A DNA stretch of 64,000 nt, taken from positions 16,328,205 to 16,392,204 of the forward strand of contig CM059623.1 in NCBI GenBank assembly GCA_030435675.1, in the 5' to 3' direction. Positions 49,962 to 63,491 of the stretch are shown here, piece after piece. The translations under genes were made by a program, and so were the position numbers. This DNA is from Steinernema hermaphroditum (lineage: Eukaryota > Nematoda > Chromadorea > Rhabditida > Steinernematidae). Within the stretch, counting starts at the first letter, position 1. Every line of letters starts with the position of its first letter. Below the pieces are notes generated by a model, which saw only the letters and a program-made list of their open reading frames with translations, searched no databases and was not told where the DNA came from.

Positions 49962-52900
49962 ATGTCGTGCCTACTGTGGTTGCTGTTTTTTCTTCCCTTC
50001 GTTCGGCAAACAGACACACAAGTCACGCTGATTCCTCCTATGACATTGACCACGGCTGCGCCTTGGAATTCGCCAACGGCTACGGTGTGTGCACTGAACG
50101 AGCTTTGTACTATTAGCATTTTAGAAGACTCTCAATGTTGGAGTTCTCATCCCAAAAAATAACGCGGATCTAGCCAGAGAAACGGGGTTCGAACGGTCAG
50201 CCGGCGCAATACCAGTTGCCATTGACGCCATACGTCGAGATCGTGTCCTAGATGATTATAATTTCACCTTTATTATCACGTTTGATGAGTGCGATGAGAA
50301 GCTGGCGGCCGGATATGCGGTGGATATGATTGTTGACTACAAAGTGGATGCCCTCATAGGGCCTACTTGTTCGACTCCTGCGATTACTGTTGGCATCCTG
50401 GCAGCTTATTATAATATCCCCGCTTATTTTTGGGGTTCCGTAACATCACATAGTTTAGCTGACGTCAACAGATTTACAACCTCCACTCGCACATCTTCCG
50501 ATTCTGCAGAGTAGGCTTTTACATTTCGATTTTACACAATAAGTTGGTACTGTTTAGCTTGGCTGAAGCGTTTCTCACTTTCATGAACGAATTCCATTTT
50601 GATCGGTTCGCTTTCATTTACACGATGTCTGCTCAAAACAAGTGCAAGTATATCGGAGATGACTTGAAGGTAAGTAAACTTCAATTTCTTATTTTGAGAT
50701 AGGCTGTACGAAGACAGAGCCCCGAAAATTGAGCCACGGAACATTGGGTCGTAGATTACATCTCCAGGACAATGATTCAGTGTGCTGGAAGAAGATACTG
50801 TAGTGCATCAATCAGGCGGGAAGCCTCATTTTCATCCACCCAGGCCCATCTATAGGAAACTTCCCTGTACTTCCAATTCCAGTTTTCCGGGGCTCAATCT
50901 TCGCATCACTTTTCAAAACGAAAAAATCAAATGAAATAGGGACCAATCAGCTTATTTTAGGGCGCTATTGAAAGTTGGTCAGCTTCTGATGTGACAATGT
51001 CATACGCTCACCGACTCGACCCTGCTTCTGCCGAAGTTCGTAAAACCATGCAAGCGGCTATCCAAAGGGCCCGAAGTAAGTTGTTTCGTCTGTCCATACA
51101 CAAAAAAAGGCTTTAGTTTTCGCCCTGTGTTTTGACGATGACGTCACTAGACGGAATTTTTTTCTCACCGTTCATGACATGGGTTTGGATACCGACGAAT
51201 ATCTCTTCGTCATGTTGGACATGCGCGCTTACGGTTTTGGCCAAGCGGCCGTCGCCAAAACGAAAGCCTGTAAGTAACATGAAATAATATTGAGGTTAAC
51301 GATCTTTTTTTAGATGTGGATTCAACTGGTAAGTACTCTAATTGTAAGGTTTGTGCAAAATCGCTACCCAGGAACGGTTCCCTTCTACATCGACCAGAGC
51401 GATAACCCTGATGGTCGAGATAAGGACGCTATGAATGCTGCTAGGATGGCTCTTATGGTATGAATACTTAAACACTTATTGGAGGACTCACCTTAGTATA
51501 TGCGATGAATATATTAACCGTTCTGATCGTCAATATCTAAAATTGCACTATAAAAATACAGATTGACGACGCCGACTCGGCAGCGGCCACGGGAGAAATC
51601 AGCGAATTCAACAAAATGGTCATCGACAAAGTACGCGGATGGCCCTTTTACTGCACTACATGTAACCAAAGCAATTCGGTACGTGTTACATTCCTATGTT
51701 TTTTCAAAGCTCTCCGCAGGCAGCGTCCTACTCTCGTCAGCTCTACGACGCTATGTATGTTTACGCTGCAATGCTGAACAAGACAGTTAGTGAAAACCCG
51801 AAGAACTATCGAAATGGAACGGCTGTGATGCGCAATTCCAACGTCACCTTTCATGGTGAGACGTTCACTTAGAGAGACAAAAAAATGTGAACGCTCATAT
51901 TTAGGTGTCAGTGGCGAAACTATTGCTAATAAGGACCGTAAGAGGGAAGGCGTTTTTGTTGTACTAGGAATGAATGGAACTGATCATATTGTGAAGTTTG
52001 CGTCCCTTAAAAGGACTTCAACAGGAAATATGGTAAGCTATACTTAAAGCGCCGCCATCCCGGGACCAATTCTGACTCACAGGAGATACTTTGGATTTCA
52101 TTTAGTTCTTGTGGACCACGAAGTCAAAGAATACATTGTTTAGACATATATAAAAGACGATATATACGGTAATACTATTTGGGCACACCGTGTAGGAAAG
52201 AAGCCATTGGCGGTACCCATATGTGGATTCGACGGGAAGAGTTGTCCAGTCGACGTTATGAAATCCCCTTTGGCGATCAGCGGGATAACACTGGGAGCGA
52301 TACTCGTCGTTTTCACTCTGCTCAGCGTGTTCTACATAATATGGCAGGGAGATGGACAACAATTCGCCGCTCAATATATCGTTTAGGGCGAAAAAGAGGG
52401 AAGAAGAGAAGCTCAATGACCTGTGGAGGATACAATACCGCGATCTGATCAAGCACGAACCAAAGGTATCCTTAAAATGAAACCGGTTAATTCATGGTGT
52501 CGTGCAGAGACTGGGCTCTCCCAGTCCTCGGTCACTGGCGTCGGGTCAAGCCTCAAATTCTACAAAATCCACGGTGGAGGGGCATGCAGAGAGCGAATTC
52601 TTCGCCGTGTTCTACTTGCATCGCGAACCAGTTATGGCGTCAAAGCATCAGATCAGACTGATATTAAATGCAAATGACCACCGAGAGATGAGAAAACTGC
52701 GCAACCTTGACCACAACAACGTCAACAGGTTCTTGGGGTTATGTGAAGATGCGGATGAGATAAGCATGTACATGTCCATCTGGAAGTACTGCAGTAGAGG
52801 AAGTCTCCAAGATGTGTTTATGAAGGAGAGCATCACGATGGATTCATTTTTTATGTACTCGCTGATGAGGGACATTCTCCAGGTAGGCACATCTTGACAG

Positions 52901-54448
52901 CTGATGATGTAAACAAACTTCTTAGGGTTTAAACTACATCCATAACTCCGTCTTAGAACTTCACGGAAATATGTCATCTGACAACTGCTTGGTCGACGAC
53001 CGATGGCAAGTGAAGTTAAGTGACTATGGATTGCAGAGGCTCCGTATGGCCCAGAGGCTACCACCTAAGAGTAATAGCACTCACGCACTGTAAGAGTAAC
53101 TTCATCATTCAGAACTGCTTTGGAGGGCTCCGGAACTTCTCAGAGACGATAACATTTTCGGCACCAAAGCCGGTGACGTGTACAGTTTTGCCATTATCTG
53201 TTCTGAAATCATGTCGAGAAAACCAGCCTACGATTTAGAATCACGTCCCGAGTCTGAGGAAGGTAGGGATACTTTTCAAAAGAATTCATGTATATTTTGA
53301 TTTCAGAAATCGTCTACCTGGTAAAAAGAGGTGGAAGTGTCCTGTGCAGACCAACAATAACAAACGTCATGGACTTCAATCCAGCATTTGTGAGTAACGT
53401 CTACACTTCTTACCTACCATGTAGTTCAGATTCACCTGATTCGCGACTGCTGGTCAGAAAGTGCCAGAGACCGTCCTGCCGTTGACCAAATTATAAAGCT
53501 CATGAAATCGATCATTCCTAACAGGTACGACGAGGGAAATTCCGGTGCAACAACAATGAACGTTTCAGTAACGTTAACTTAATGGACCACGTATTGCGCA
53601 TGATGGAGAACTACGCCGATTCTCTACAACACGAAGTCGAGATACGAACAAAGGAATTGGAGTCTGAAAAGAAAAAGAGCGATTTTCTGCTGTATCGAAT
53701 GATGCCGAAGCAAATTGCAGAGAAGCTGAAGTTGGGCACTTCTGTGGAACCAGAAACATTTGAATCCGTTACTGTTGTATTTACGGATGTTGTCTCGTTT
53801 ACGACCTTAGCGAGTCGATGTACTCCTCTTCAGGTAATTACTGTTGAAGTGAAATGTTAATAGGTTACATGGTTTGTAGGTGGTGGACTTGCTGAACAGA
53901 CTATACACGAACTTCGACCACATCATCGACAGCCACGACGTGTACAAAGTGGAGACGATCGGCGACGGCTACCTCTGCGTGTCGGGTCTTCCGCACCGCA
54001 ACGGCGACCGCCACGTCAAGGAGATCGCCGACATGTCGCTCGCCTTCATCGCCAGCCTGCAGAGCTTCCGCATCCCCCACATCCCCTCGGAGACCGTTCA
54101 GATCCGCGTCGGCATGCACACCGGCTCTGTCGTCGCCGGTGTTGTAGGCCTCACCATGCCGCGCTACTGTCTCTTCGGGGATACGGTAAACACTGCCTCT
54201 CGCATGGAGAGTAACAGCAAGGCGGACCAAATCCACATGTCTGACGCATCGTATCATGCTATCCAGCAATTCCCTGGCTATATCACCGAATCACGAGGAG
54301 ATGTTCTCATCAAGGTATTCACAATCTATCATGCATACGCTCTTCATACGTTCGCTTTTAGGGCAAAGGAGTGATGGAGACATTTTGGCTGCTTGGAAAG
54401 GTTGAAGCTCCGAACGGCACTTTGCGACCTACAATTCTTAATAAGTAG
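49962..54448 (+). CDS. Receptor-type guanylyl cyclase C (rGC-C)
   Basis: Exon 1 is 49962-50084 (signal peptide [15 protein letters not shown] plus Thr/Pro linker). The ectodomain starts with exon 50125-50510 ([30 protein letters not shown]) and includes the microexon 51314-51328. The TM exon is about 52150-52345 ([20 protein letters not shown]). It ends at a GC donor, GCAGGG, with the acceptor at about 52387. Pseudokinase exons follow from about 52510 to 53525. The pseudokinase has HGN and DYG and carries a small insertion (EDADEIS). The hinge plus first cyclase exon is 53570-53833 (FTDVVSF), the main cyclase exon about 53880-54315 and the last exon ends at 54448. Cyclase residues are complete. 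It lies tandem to rGC-B, 460 bases downstream. Confidence 0.9.
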
Positions 54449-54858
54449 AATTTAGGTAGATTGCAATGGCCATTACTTTATATTTCCATGAAATAAAGGC
54501 TCAGAATCTCTCATGTGGTGAATGGTCTTTAAATTTTTCTTCGTTCTTCGAAATGTTGCCGAATTCGATAACGAATAAACCGCTTCTGACAACCATAAGA
54601 TACGCATTTGCTTGTGCACTTTTTAGACACCCTATATAACAACAGAAGGCCACGGCCACACGACACTTAAATAATGGCGACAAATCCGGCGTGAACAGCA
54701 AAGTACTGTGGTTTCCGCATTATTATTTCTGGTAGCTGCATATATGTCTCACCGCACACCGCTGTAGTTCCATTATCTTCGTCGATAGCGGATCAACATT
54801 GTGTAATGTAATCAAAAAACTTGTATTATGCACAAAGAAATGTAACCAAACACAAAGA
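54449..54858. other. Spacer between convergent rGC-C and rGC-D
   Basis: It holds the 3' UTRs of both genes (AATAAA for rGC-C at about 54493). No other feature was seen. Confidence 0.5.
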
Positions 54859-57800
54859 TCAAATATCTTGAATTTCAATTGTGGCCGAAGTTCTAAGTTC
54901 ACCGCGAAGCGTCTGATTGGGGTTGGCCTGTTTTCCAAGCAACCAGAAAGTCTCCATTACTCCTTTGCCCTGAGATTAAGTATTACACTGCTTGAGAATC
55001 TATTATTGCAATACCTTAATGATCACTTCACCTCGTGACTCAGTAAGATATCCTGGAAATTGCTGTATCGCGAAGTGGGCTGCTCCGGACATATGGATTC
55101 GGTTGGGCTTGCTGTTGCTCTCCATGCGGGAGGCAGTGTTTACCGTATCCCCAAAGAGACAGTATCGCGGCATGGTGAGGCCGACAACACCGGCGACGAC
55201 AGAGCCGGTGTGCATGCCGACGCGGATCTGCACGGTCTCTGAAGGGATGTGGGGGATGCGGAAGGTCTGCAGGCTGGCGATGAAGGCGAGCGACATGTCG
55301 GCGATCTCCTTGACGTGGCGATCGCCGTTGCGGTGCGGGAGACCCGACACGCAGAGGTAGCCGTCGCCGATCGTCTCCACTTTGTATACGTCGTGGCTGT
55401 CGATGATGTGGTCGAAGTTCGTGTATAGTCTGTTCAGCAAGTCCACCACCTACACATCATGTAACCCATTAACGGTTCACTTCTCCGGTAATTACCTGAA
55501 GAGGAGTACAGCGGCTAGCAAGACTAGTAAAAGAGACGACGTCGGAAAAAAATACTGTTACAGGATCAAATGTTTCCGGCTCTACAGAAGCACCCATTTT
55601 CAATTTATCGGCGATCTGCTTCGGCATCAGACGATAGACCAATAAATCACTGTTCTTCTTCTCCGCCTCGAGCTCTTTTGTCCGCGCTTCCACTTCTTGC
55701 TCCAGTGAGTCCGCATAGTTTTCCATCATTCGAAATACGTGATCCATTAGGTTAACATTGCTGGAGAATTAGTCAAACATATTTGATTAGTTCACCCTTA
55801 CGGTACCTGTTGGGGACTATTGACTTCATTGTATTTAGTATGACATCAACAGAAGGCCGCTCTGCTGGAAACTCAGACCAGCAGTCGCGGATTAGATGGA
55901 TCTAAAGTGTGCAAGAATCTTTGCTACTACATGCGCGACTCACAAATGCCGAATTGAAATCCATGACATTTGTCATCGTTGGGCGGCATGGCTCGGTTCC
56001 TCCTCTTTTCACCATGTACACAATTTCTACAAATATTTCACTGAAATGCAATCTCATGATCTTTGTTTACCGTCTGCAGATTCCTGACGAGATTCCAGAT
56101 TGTAAGCCGGTCTCCTCGACATGATTTCGGAACAAATAATTGCAAAACTGTAGACGTCACCGGGCTGAGTACCAAAAACGTTATCCTCTCTGAGAAGCTC
56201 AGGTGCCCGCCATAGAAGCTCTAAAGTATAAACCAGGTCTGGGAGTGGCTAGGCATGTCTGCCTACTCTTGGTTGGTAGTCTATCGGCTCTTCTCAGCCT
56301 TTCCAATCCATAGTCGCTCACCTTCACCTGCCATCGGTCATCAACCAAACATGTATCGGAGGTTAGATTGCCATGGAATTCAAGAAATGACTTGTGGATG
56401 TAATTTAAACCCTAAATAATTGAGCTTTTGAAATAGACGCCCTTCAGCTACCTTGAGGATATCGCTGATAAGCGAGTACATAAAAATGGAATCCATTGTG
56501 ATGCTTTCCTTCATAAACACATCCTGGAGACTCCCTCTGATGCAGTACTTCCAAATGGACATGTAAACACTATCGCGAGAATCAACACAGAGACCCAAAA
56601 ACTTGTTGAGGTTGACGTGGTCGAGACTTCGCAAATTTCGTAGCTCTCGGTGGTCGTTCTTATTCAGTGTTAACCTGATGTGGTGCTTAGCTGCTACAAC
56701 AGGCTCTCTATCTAAGTAATACAAGGCGAAAAATTCGGTTTCCGATTCCGTTTCGATCGTGAGCTTTGTAGACACCGAGGCGGTACCAGATTGGAGTGAG
56801 CGAGAGCTTTGGAATCCCTCCTTCTACACGATATACCGTTATCATACGCATTGTGTCACGTAGACGTTACCTGTGGTACGTGCTTTACCAACTCGATATA
56901 TGGTATTTTCCATTGTTCATTTAGTCTCTCCTCCTCTCTCCTCTTGTTCCTGGGTACACATTAATGATTCTTGATCAGAGCGAATTTCCTACCATAATAT
57001 GTAGAATACAATCAGCGTGGACACAATAACAAGGAGCACTCCTAAGGCGATTCCGGCGGCCACAAGGGGTGACTTCATCACATCCTTCGGACAGCTCTTT
57101 CCATCGAATCCGCAAATCGGTACTGAGCGTGGTTGTAGACCTCCGCGCATGTCCCAAATCGTACTTCCGTATATGTTATCTTCGTAGTAAGTCTGGAATT
57201 GTAACATTCCATATAACGCGGTGAGCAGGAACTCGCTGTCCCCAAGAAATTCAGGTTTTATCACATCGATAAAATCTTAGTGTCCTTTTTCATATCCGTT
57301 TCAGAATCTGCAGATTTTGCCAAAAGATAACAATTTGAGACTATCTTGTGGAAGGCAATCTTCAATTTTTAACGCAAATTAACTAGTCCGCTTAATCCTC
57401 TAGTCCAGCAAAATAATAAGAAGTCTGTCATAATATTATGCTTAAAAGTAATTGTTGCGAAAGGAAGAGAGCTGCGAAACCGGTTCCTTACCATATTTCC
57501 TATTTGGCTTCTCTTAACCGTTGCGAACTTCACCACATGATCAGTCGCATTCAGCCCAAGTACCACAAAAACAGCCTCTCTTCTGCCGTCCTTATTGGTG
57601 ATAGTTTCTCCACTGACTCCTAGAAATGAGTCTAATTGTCATCGGTATACCATTGGTCTACCGTGAAATGACACATTCGAGTTTCGCGCAATAGCCGTTC
57701 CATTCCGATAGTTTTTTGGATTTTCGCTTACTGTTTTGTTTACGCCAAGTGCATACACGTACATAGCGTCGTAGAGTTGCCGAGCGTAACCCGCTGCCTA

Positions 57801-59291
57801 GGCGTTCAGCGGTGTTACGCACCAATGTTTATTACTTACGGCATAACTCTGATTGCACCAGGAGCAGTAGAAGGGCCAGCCATGAACACGTTCTATGACC
57901 ATTTTGTTGAATCCACTAATGTCGTTTGAGGTTGCTGCCGCATCAGCGTCGTCGATCTACACAGTAGCAAATTAATATGAGCGTATATTATATTTAGGTG
58001 GTCATTTGTGCTCTATTTGGTGTTCTCACCATAATAGCCATTCTGGCCGCTTGCAGTACATCACCATCTCGACCATCTGGATTTTCGTTTTGATCGATGT
58101 AGAATGGTACGGTTCCTAGACGATCTCTTTCAGTGAACCGAATAACCGCAACACTCACCAGTTGCTTCTTTAACTGTAAAAACATATTTAATGCACATAT
58201 TTTTCGATCATAACTTTACTTACACGTCTTCGATTTTGCAACAGCCGCCTGGCCATAGCCATATCCGCGCATGTCCAACATGACGAAGAGATATTCTTCA
58301 ACGTCTAGGCCCATGTCGTGTAATGTGAGGAAGAACTTCCGTCGATCTGTGTCGTTTGTAAAGCACAAAGCGAAAACTGGATAACATCGTATAAGATAAA
58401 GAGGCTCAATGATTACTTCGAGCTTTCTGAATAGCTGTTTGCATCGTTTTTCGAATATTGTCCGCGGCGCTACTTTCGAGTTGATGAGTGTAGGTCATCG
58501 TGACGTCAGAAGTTGCGGAGTTTTCGATAACATCCTAAACATTTTGGTACAAAGAGGGAAGCCACTGGGCAAATACATGCTACTGGACTTTATGTTCAGC
58601 TTCGCTCACCTTCAAGTCGTCTCCAATATATTTACATGTCGCTTGCGCGGTAGACATATAAATAAATGCGAACCGATCGAGACGAAATTCGTTCATAAAA
58701 GTGAGAAATGCTTCGGCCAGCCTGTGATTGTCACTCTATAAATTTCTTACTTTGCATTACCTACTCTGCAGAATCAGACGAGGTCCGAATCGTCGTGGTG
58801 AATCGCACTGGATCAGCCAGCTGATGTGATGTCACTATTCCCCAAAAGTAAACTGGGATGTTATAGAAGTCAGCTAAGATTCCAACACTGGTAGCCGCAG
58901 TAGAGCAAGTCGGTCCAATTAGGGCGTCGACTTTGTCTTCGTTAATCATTCCCACAGCATAACCAGCGGCCAATTTCTCGTCGCATTCATCGAATTTAAC
59001 AACGAAAGTGATATTGTAATCGTCGAGAAGATGATCTCGACGTATAGCATCAACAGCGACCGATATTGCGCCCGCGGATCGTTCGAATCCAGTGTCTTTG
59101 GCAAGATATGCGTTATCTTTAGGGAGGAGAATTCCCAGTTTTAGGGGCATCTAAAACGATATCAGCAACGGAAATAAGTCTAGGAATACCATAGTTGTTG
59201 GTGAGACAGTCGTTGACGCGGCTACTTGAGTTTCTTGTGTTTCTACTAAAGTTATTAGACAGAAGAAGCATATCGACAATCGGGATGCCAT
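54859..59291 (-). CDS. Receptor-type guanylyl cyclase D (rGC-D)
   Basis: Exon 1 is 59190-59291 (signal peptide [19 protein letters not shown] plus a Thr-rich linker) and exon 2 is 58765-59150, again 386 nt as in the other three copies. The ectodomain includes the microexon 58159-58173 and an intron of 43 nt (58116-58158). The TM exon is about 56990-57195 ([20 protein letters not shown]), the pseudokinase exons about 55800-56775, the hinge with coiled coil 55490-55760, the main cyclase exon about 55010-55449 and the last exon 54859 to about 54973. [16 protein letters not shown] and RYCLFGD are present. It is convergent with rGC-C, 410 bases apart. Its pseudokinase is the most diverged of the four ([18 protein letters not shown]), but no inactivating change was seen. 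Confidence 0.88.
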
Positions 59292-60582
59292 CACCAAACG
59301 AGGAGTAAGGAACTGGGTGTTATTGAATTACGTTCAAGGATTTCATTTAAAGAAGCAACTGCGTCATCAAAAAATATTTTCTAAGGAAGTGAAACGTGTT
59401 CACTAGGCTTCTTTTATTTTCTATGCGACCTAAAATGGGATATACCGCGCTTGGGGCGTTTGTCTAGACATCAACATGGTTTCGTTTTGTTGAGGGCGCC
59501 AAGTTGTCCCTCAAAAATGCCATTTAATATCACAAAAAAAGAAGAAACGACGAATGTTGCTGTTATTTATTTCTGTTCTCAGGAATTGTGGATAATGTAC
59601 TGTTACTGCGTCGAGGAACATAGATGTCAAGATTTAGAACATTTTCGAGCTGGACTGTATGGACAGTTACAAATGGACGGTTCGGCTGGTTCGCAATTTC
59701 CTCTCCTGCAGTTATAACCGGGGGACAAACGTTGGTGTAACCCGAAATAAGTTCTTTTCGGCATCAATGGAGTCGGTGGAGTCCCTCAAATTTTCTTTAA
59801 TTTGCTCAACGGACCACATTTATGTTTAGGAGCGCACGGTTCTTCTTGCGTCGTTAGACAGGACGCCATTCCTTGATAGTCCCGAAGGTGATCAACATGC
59901 AAGACTTGAGCTGAACGAATGGGCGAATGATTTGCAGAAGGGGAGAGGAGACAGACGACACTCCTACCCTAGAAGCACGCTAGAAGTTTCAAACCCTAAA
60001 GTATCTTTTTATCTAAACGAAGACGTTAGAGCGCTTGTCTTCTGGCAATCGCTGACAATGATGAGAATAAAAGTGAGAAAAAGGAAAATCACCGTCAGTT
60101 TGAGACTGTGACAGTGGTTCTCTCGACCTGTGTGAAATCGGCCAGCCATTGTTTTTAACTGACAAAAATGACATTCTTTTGACATTGTGACATTCTTGGA
60201 AGGTTGACAAAAATGACATTCATTCTTTGCAAATTTTTGTCTATTAAGCAGGAACCTAAAGAGGGTTGAGGCACTTCATATCTACACTCTGTATTTGCTT
60301 CACTCGATAATCCCGGTTGCCAGTGAATCACATGGACATGGAAATACGACTAGAGGAGCAATATGCTTTGCCTCGACTTTCTTCGATAATCGTATTCTTC
60401 AGTCCCTTAATCCAAAGAACATTCTATACTAACACTCTTTTTCAGAGCTGATGTTTACATAACGACGCAAATTGACTTGACTTGATGCACTTGACTATGT
60501 GAGCAATATAAAATTCCATGCATATGTTATTTAAAAGCTACAATACGGAATAATAATAAATTATTTCTATCGGGCACTTTCA
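59292..60582. other. Intergenic between rGC-D and the APMAP-like gene
   Basis: It contains the rGC-D promoter and downstream sequence of the APMAP-like gene. TGACAAAAATGACATTC occurs twice (about 60161 and 60208) with several TGACATT variants around it. No gene was supported. Confidence 0.4.
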
Positions 60583-62201
60583 TCATTTTCGCAAACGATT
60601 AAAATAAGAGCGGTGGAAGTTGGCAAAGTAGAAGAAGTCGTCTGTTTCCGTGACCTGAAATCAACGATAACCTCAATCCCAAGATGCTGTTTAATACCTG
60701 AGTAACCTCGGCGATTACCTCACCCGCTGGATCCTGCATGCTTCCGACGATATTTCCTTGCTGGTCAATATTTAAAGCAATTGCACCTTTGGGCAGAGAG
60801 ATATAATAAATGATGAACTTGACAATGCGATGGAATGTCTGCAAAGTGGTGGCTAGTTCCTACTTCAAATTTATCTCCCGAAATTGTTAGGACACAGTAG
60901 CTTTGGGTGCTGGTGGCACAATTTCGAACGCATTTCCATTGACGTAAGGAGCGCGTCAGTATTTATCGTCCGGTCTCGCACAAAAATTCAATGGTAATGT
61001 GCTTGAGACTGTGCGTCCCACCACGATTCCAAGCTACTGTGTCCTCGGAAGATAAATTTGACGGAGAATACTTTACAAAGGATCTATTGCTTACCGATAG
61101 GATTAAGCGCCTAACGTTGGGGTAGTTCAAAAAGCGGTCATAAAGCGACTCTCTCCCAGCAAAGCGCGTTGTGAACAATCCAACCCAGAACGTTTTTCCA
61201 TCTTTGCTGAGCCGGATGTTATCAGGATATCCAGGCAAGTTGTCCACAAACACTTCAGTTTGGCCTTTCTTATCACCGGCAATATAGACCCTCGTGATAC
61301 GAACAGCCGTCGACTCAGAGACCAAAACTGATTCCTTGTCGGGGAAAATCTGGACACCATTCGCGAAACTCAACGTTCGCGCTACAGTCGACGCCTCTCC
61401 AGTGAGAAGATCCACTTTTACTAGTCGCCCAGACGGATTCACTTCCCACATCTCATTGGGGAACTCACTTGGAGCCCACTTGGTTGAGGCATCCGAGAAA
61501 AAGGCCGTTTTGTTGTCCAAGACATCTAAGTCGTCTGGGAAGGTCACCGGCACTCCATCGACCAAAGTTCCTGTGGGAAGCACCACTCTATGAGTGAGGG
61601 CCTTCATGTTGACGATGAGGATCCCTAGGTAGACATCTGCCACTACAAGTTCGTCGTCGTTTAGTCTTCGAACACCTCCCGGACGGCCACACTCTTCGTC
61701 GGTCGTACAATCTTTGACGATCTTGCATTCTTTCGTGATTTGACCATCTGTGATTTCCACTATTTTTCCATCAAAAGTTCCTGTGTACAGCTTTTCATTG
61801 ATTATTTCGAAAGACTCAGGTCCATGGATTTGGTTCTCGAGCATCTTTTCGGCGTTAGTAAGCTTGGAATTGAGCGCCAGTGGTCCTGATCGACTGGGAG
61901 GGGGGCCAAGCCTGGAGGGACAAAGTTAATAACTAAGCTCCCTAATTTGCAAACAATTGCACCCCATAGATTATTGAATATGTGATGTTCCATAACATGC
62001 AAATCATTTTAATTAAAGGACATCGTTTGCATTTCTCATTGAGAACAATATGCTGTTTGCATAAGCTTTTCCACTTTGAGTTATAAAAAGAACCAACCTG
62101 TTCCCTCGCACTTGAAATTGATCATAGCAAGCCTGCCACTGATAGCCTACGTAGATGGCCACTACGGCGGTAAGGAGGAATCCGATGACACGGCCGATCA
62201 T
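60583..62201 (-). CDS. APMAP / strictosidine-synthase-like six-bladed propeller protein
   Basis: Four exons (62098-62201, 61095-61911, 60698-60838, 60583-60654) give 377 residues. The N-terminal signal anchor (VIGFLLTAVVAIYVGYQW) makes it a type II membrane protein, facing the ER lumen or outside. The propeller shows the family landmarks CGRPGGVRRLNDDELVVAD, DDLDVLDNKTAFFSDAS, FANGVQIFPDKESVLVSES, RVYIAGDKKGQTEVFVDNLP and GYPDNIRLSKDGKTFWVG. The C-terminus DDFFYFANFHRSYFNRL matches the closing blade (LYLGSFRSPFLCRL in vertebrate APMAP). Relatives have calcium-dependent arylesterase activity or act as membrane glycoproteins; the substrate here is unknown. All splice junctions are canonical and phases close. 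Confidence 0.9.
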
Positions 62202-62869
62202 GGTTTCTCCCCTCCAAGAAACAAAGCGGCGTCCTTCTCACTCAGTCGCTTGGGAAACGATCGATAAAGTGTGTTGAAAGGAGGCGCGATGCCACAAACT
62301 ACAGTCACGCTTTTTGATCGGTGCAAACAGTTGTGCGAGTGTGACCAAAGCGCAAAGTGCGCGTTTTGGAGAATTCCATGCAGAAATTTCCAAGGTCAGG
62401 TGAGGCATAGAATAGGAAATAGCGGTTCGTAAAAACAGCGAAACTGGTGACTATATCAATGCTGGTTGATGTCGTTCTTGCATGTTTAGGAAGGAGCGGA
62501 AAGGAACCGCTATTCACCTAAAAAACCGAATAATGTTGTTTATTTCGTAAAACTCATTCGTTTCCCCTACATGAACTTCGTTCTTGCAGAGGTATCGAGA
62601 TATAAACGAATGGGTACATATAACAATGTAAAAGCTTTTTGATATCATGCTTGGGAATCTGCATACACTTTCTGAACACCCTGTAAATTCTTGTCTCACT
62701 CCTTCAAACGTTTTCAATAACCGAAACAAAATAGTCGATCTTACAGGGGCAAGTCGAACGAAAAAATATAGAAACGATCTATAGAAAAATCTTTGAAATG
62801 CCCGAAAAGACTGATATGAAGCATAATTTATTATATATACATACAGTGCAGATAGCGATATGAACTTGG
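62202..62869. other. Intergenic between the APMAP-like and CUEDC1-like genes
   Basis: A minus-strand frame at 62514-62873 is rich in aromatic and basic residues but resembles no family and is probably accidental. The APMAP-like promoter lies near 62210-62350. Confidence 0.4.
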
Positions 62870-63491
62870 TCATTTTGAGGTGTACGGATAAGCTTCAAGT
62901 CGCTTCTCGCGTGAAAAGCGCTTTGCCACTTGTGAGAATTTTTCCTTCGAAGCCTTACTCATGTTTCTTAGCCTCCTGGCGAACGTTTCATCATCGGACG
63001 GATAGTACTCAGCTGCCACCGTATGCGGATACGCCTCACTATCAGGAAGATCTTCGCAGTAGGAGACCGACGAACGCTTTCCAAAGCGATTTTTGAGTTT
63101 TTGACTCCAACTATTCGATGTTGAAGGCATCTCTCAAATAAATACCCATAAATTGTCCAAAGAAAATTTCCATACCAACTACAGGTCCATTAGGTACTGA
63201 ATAATCAGTGAAATCGACTATTGGACCAGATGGGACGTGGCTGTTCGAGCTAAGAGCTCGTCGAGAACGATGTCGTGGCTGATGGTACGAAGAGTGATTG
63301 TCCCGGTAAAACGTGCTTATGAATTCGGGGTCTCTTTGAAGGTAGTTGAGGAATTCGCGATTTTGAATCATAAGAGCGATTTTTTCGTCGTCGATGCACC
63401 TGCAGTGACAAGGATAACCTCATGTCTTTGGGACTAAAGCCTACTGATCAACTTCAGCGGATTTTGAGTTCTTCCTGCTGGATTCTTCTTT
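62870..63491 (-). CDS. CUEDC1-like protein, C-terminal exons (partial)
   Basis: Three exons (63445-63491, 63180-63399, 62870-63130) join in frame. Seen: DDEKIALMIQNREFLNYLQR followed by DPEFISTFYR, and near the end FARRLRNMSKASKEKFSQVA followed by KRFS. These two blocks in this order match CUE-domain-containing protein 1 (DDEIAL-type segment and FREKLKHMGKSTRRKLFELA-type segment). The N-terminal CUE (ubiquitin-binding) domain was not found and must lie upstream, probably beyond 64000. The last junction uses a weak donor (GTTGGT). A stronger donor four bases on (GTATGG) would change the frame and stop after DAFNIE, giving a short isoform. Confidence 0.55.
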
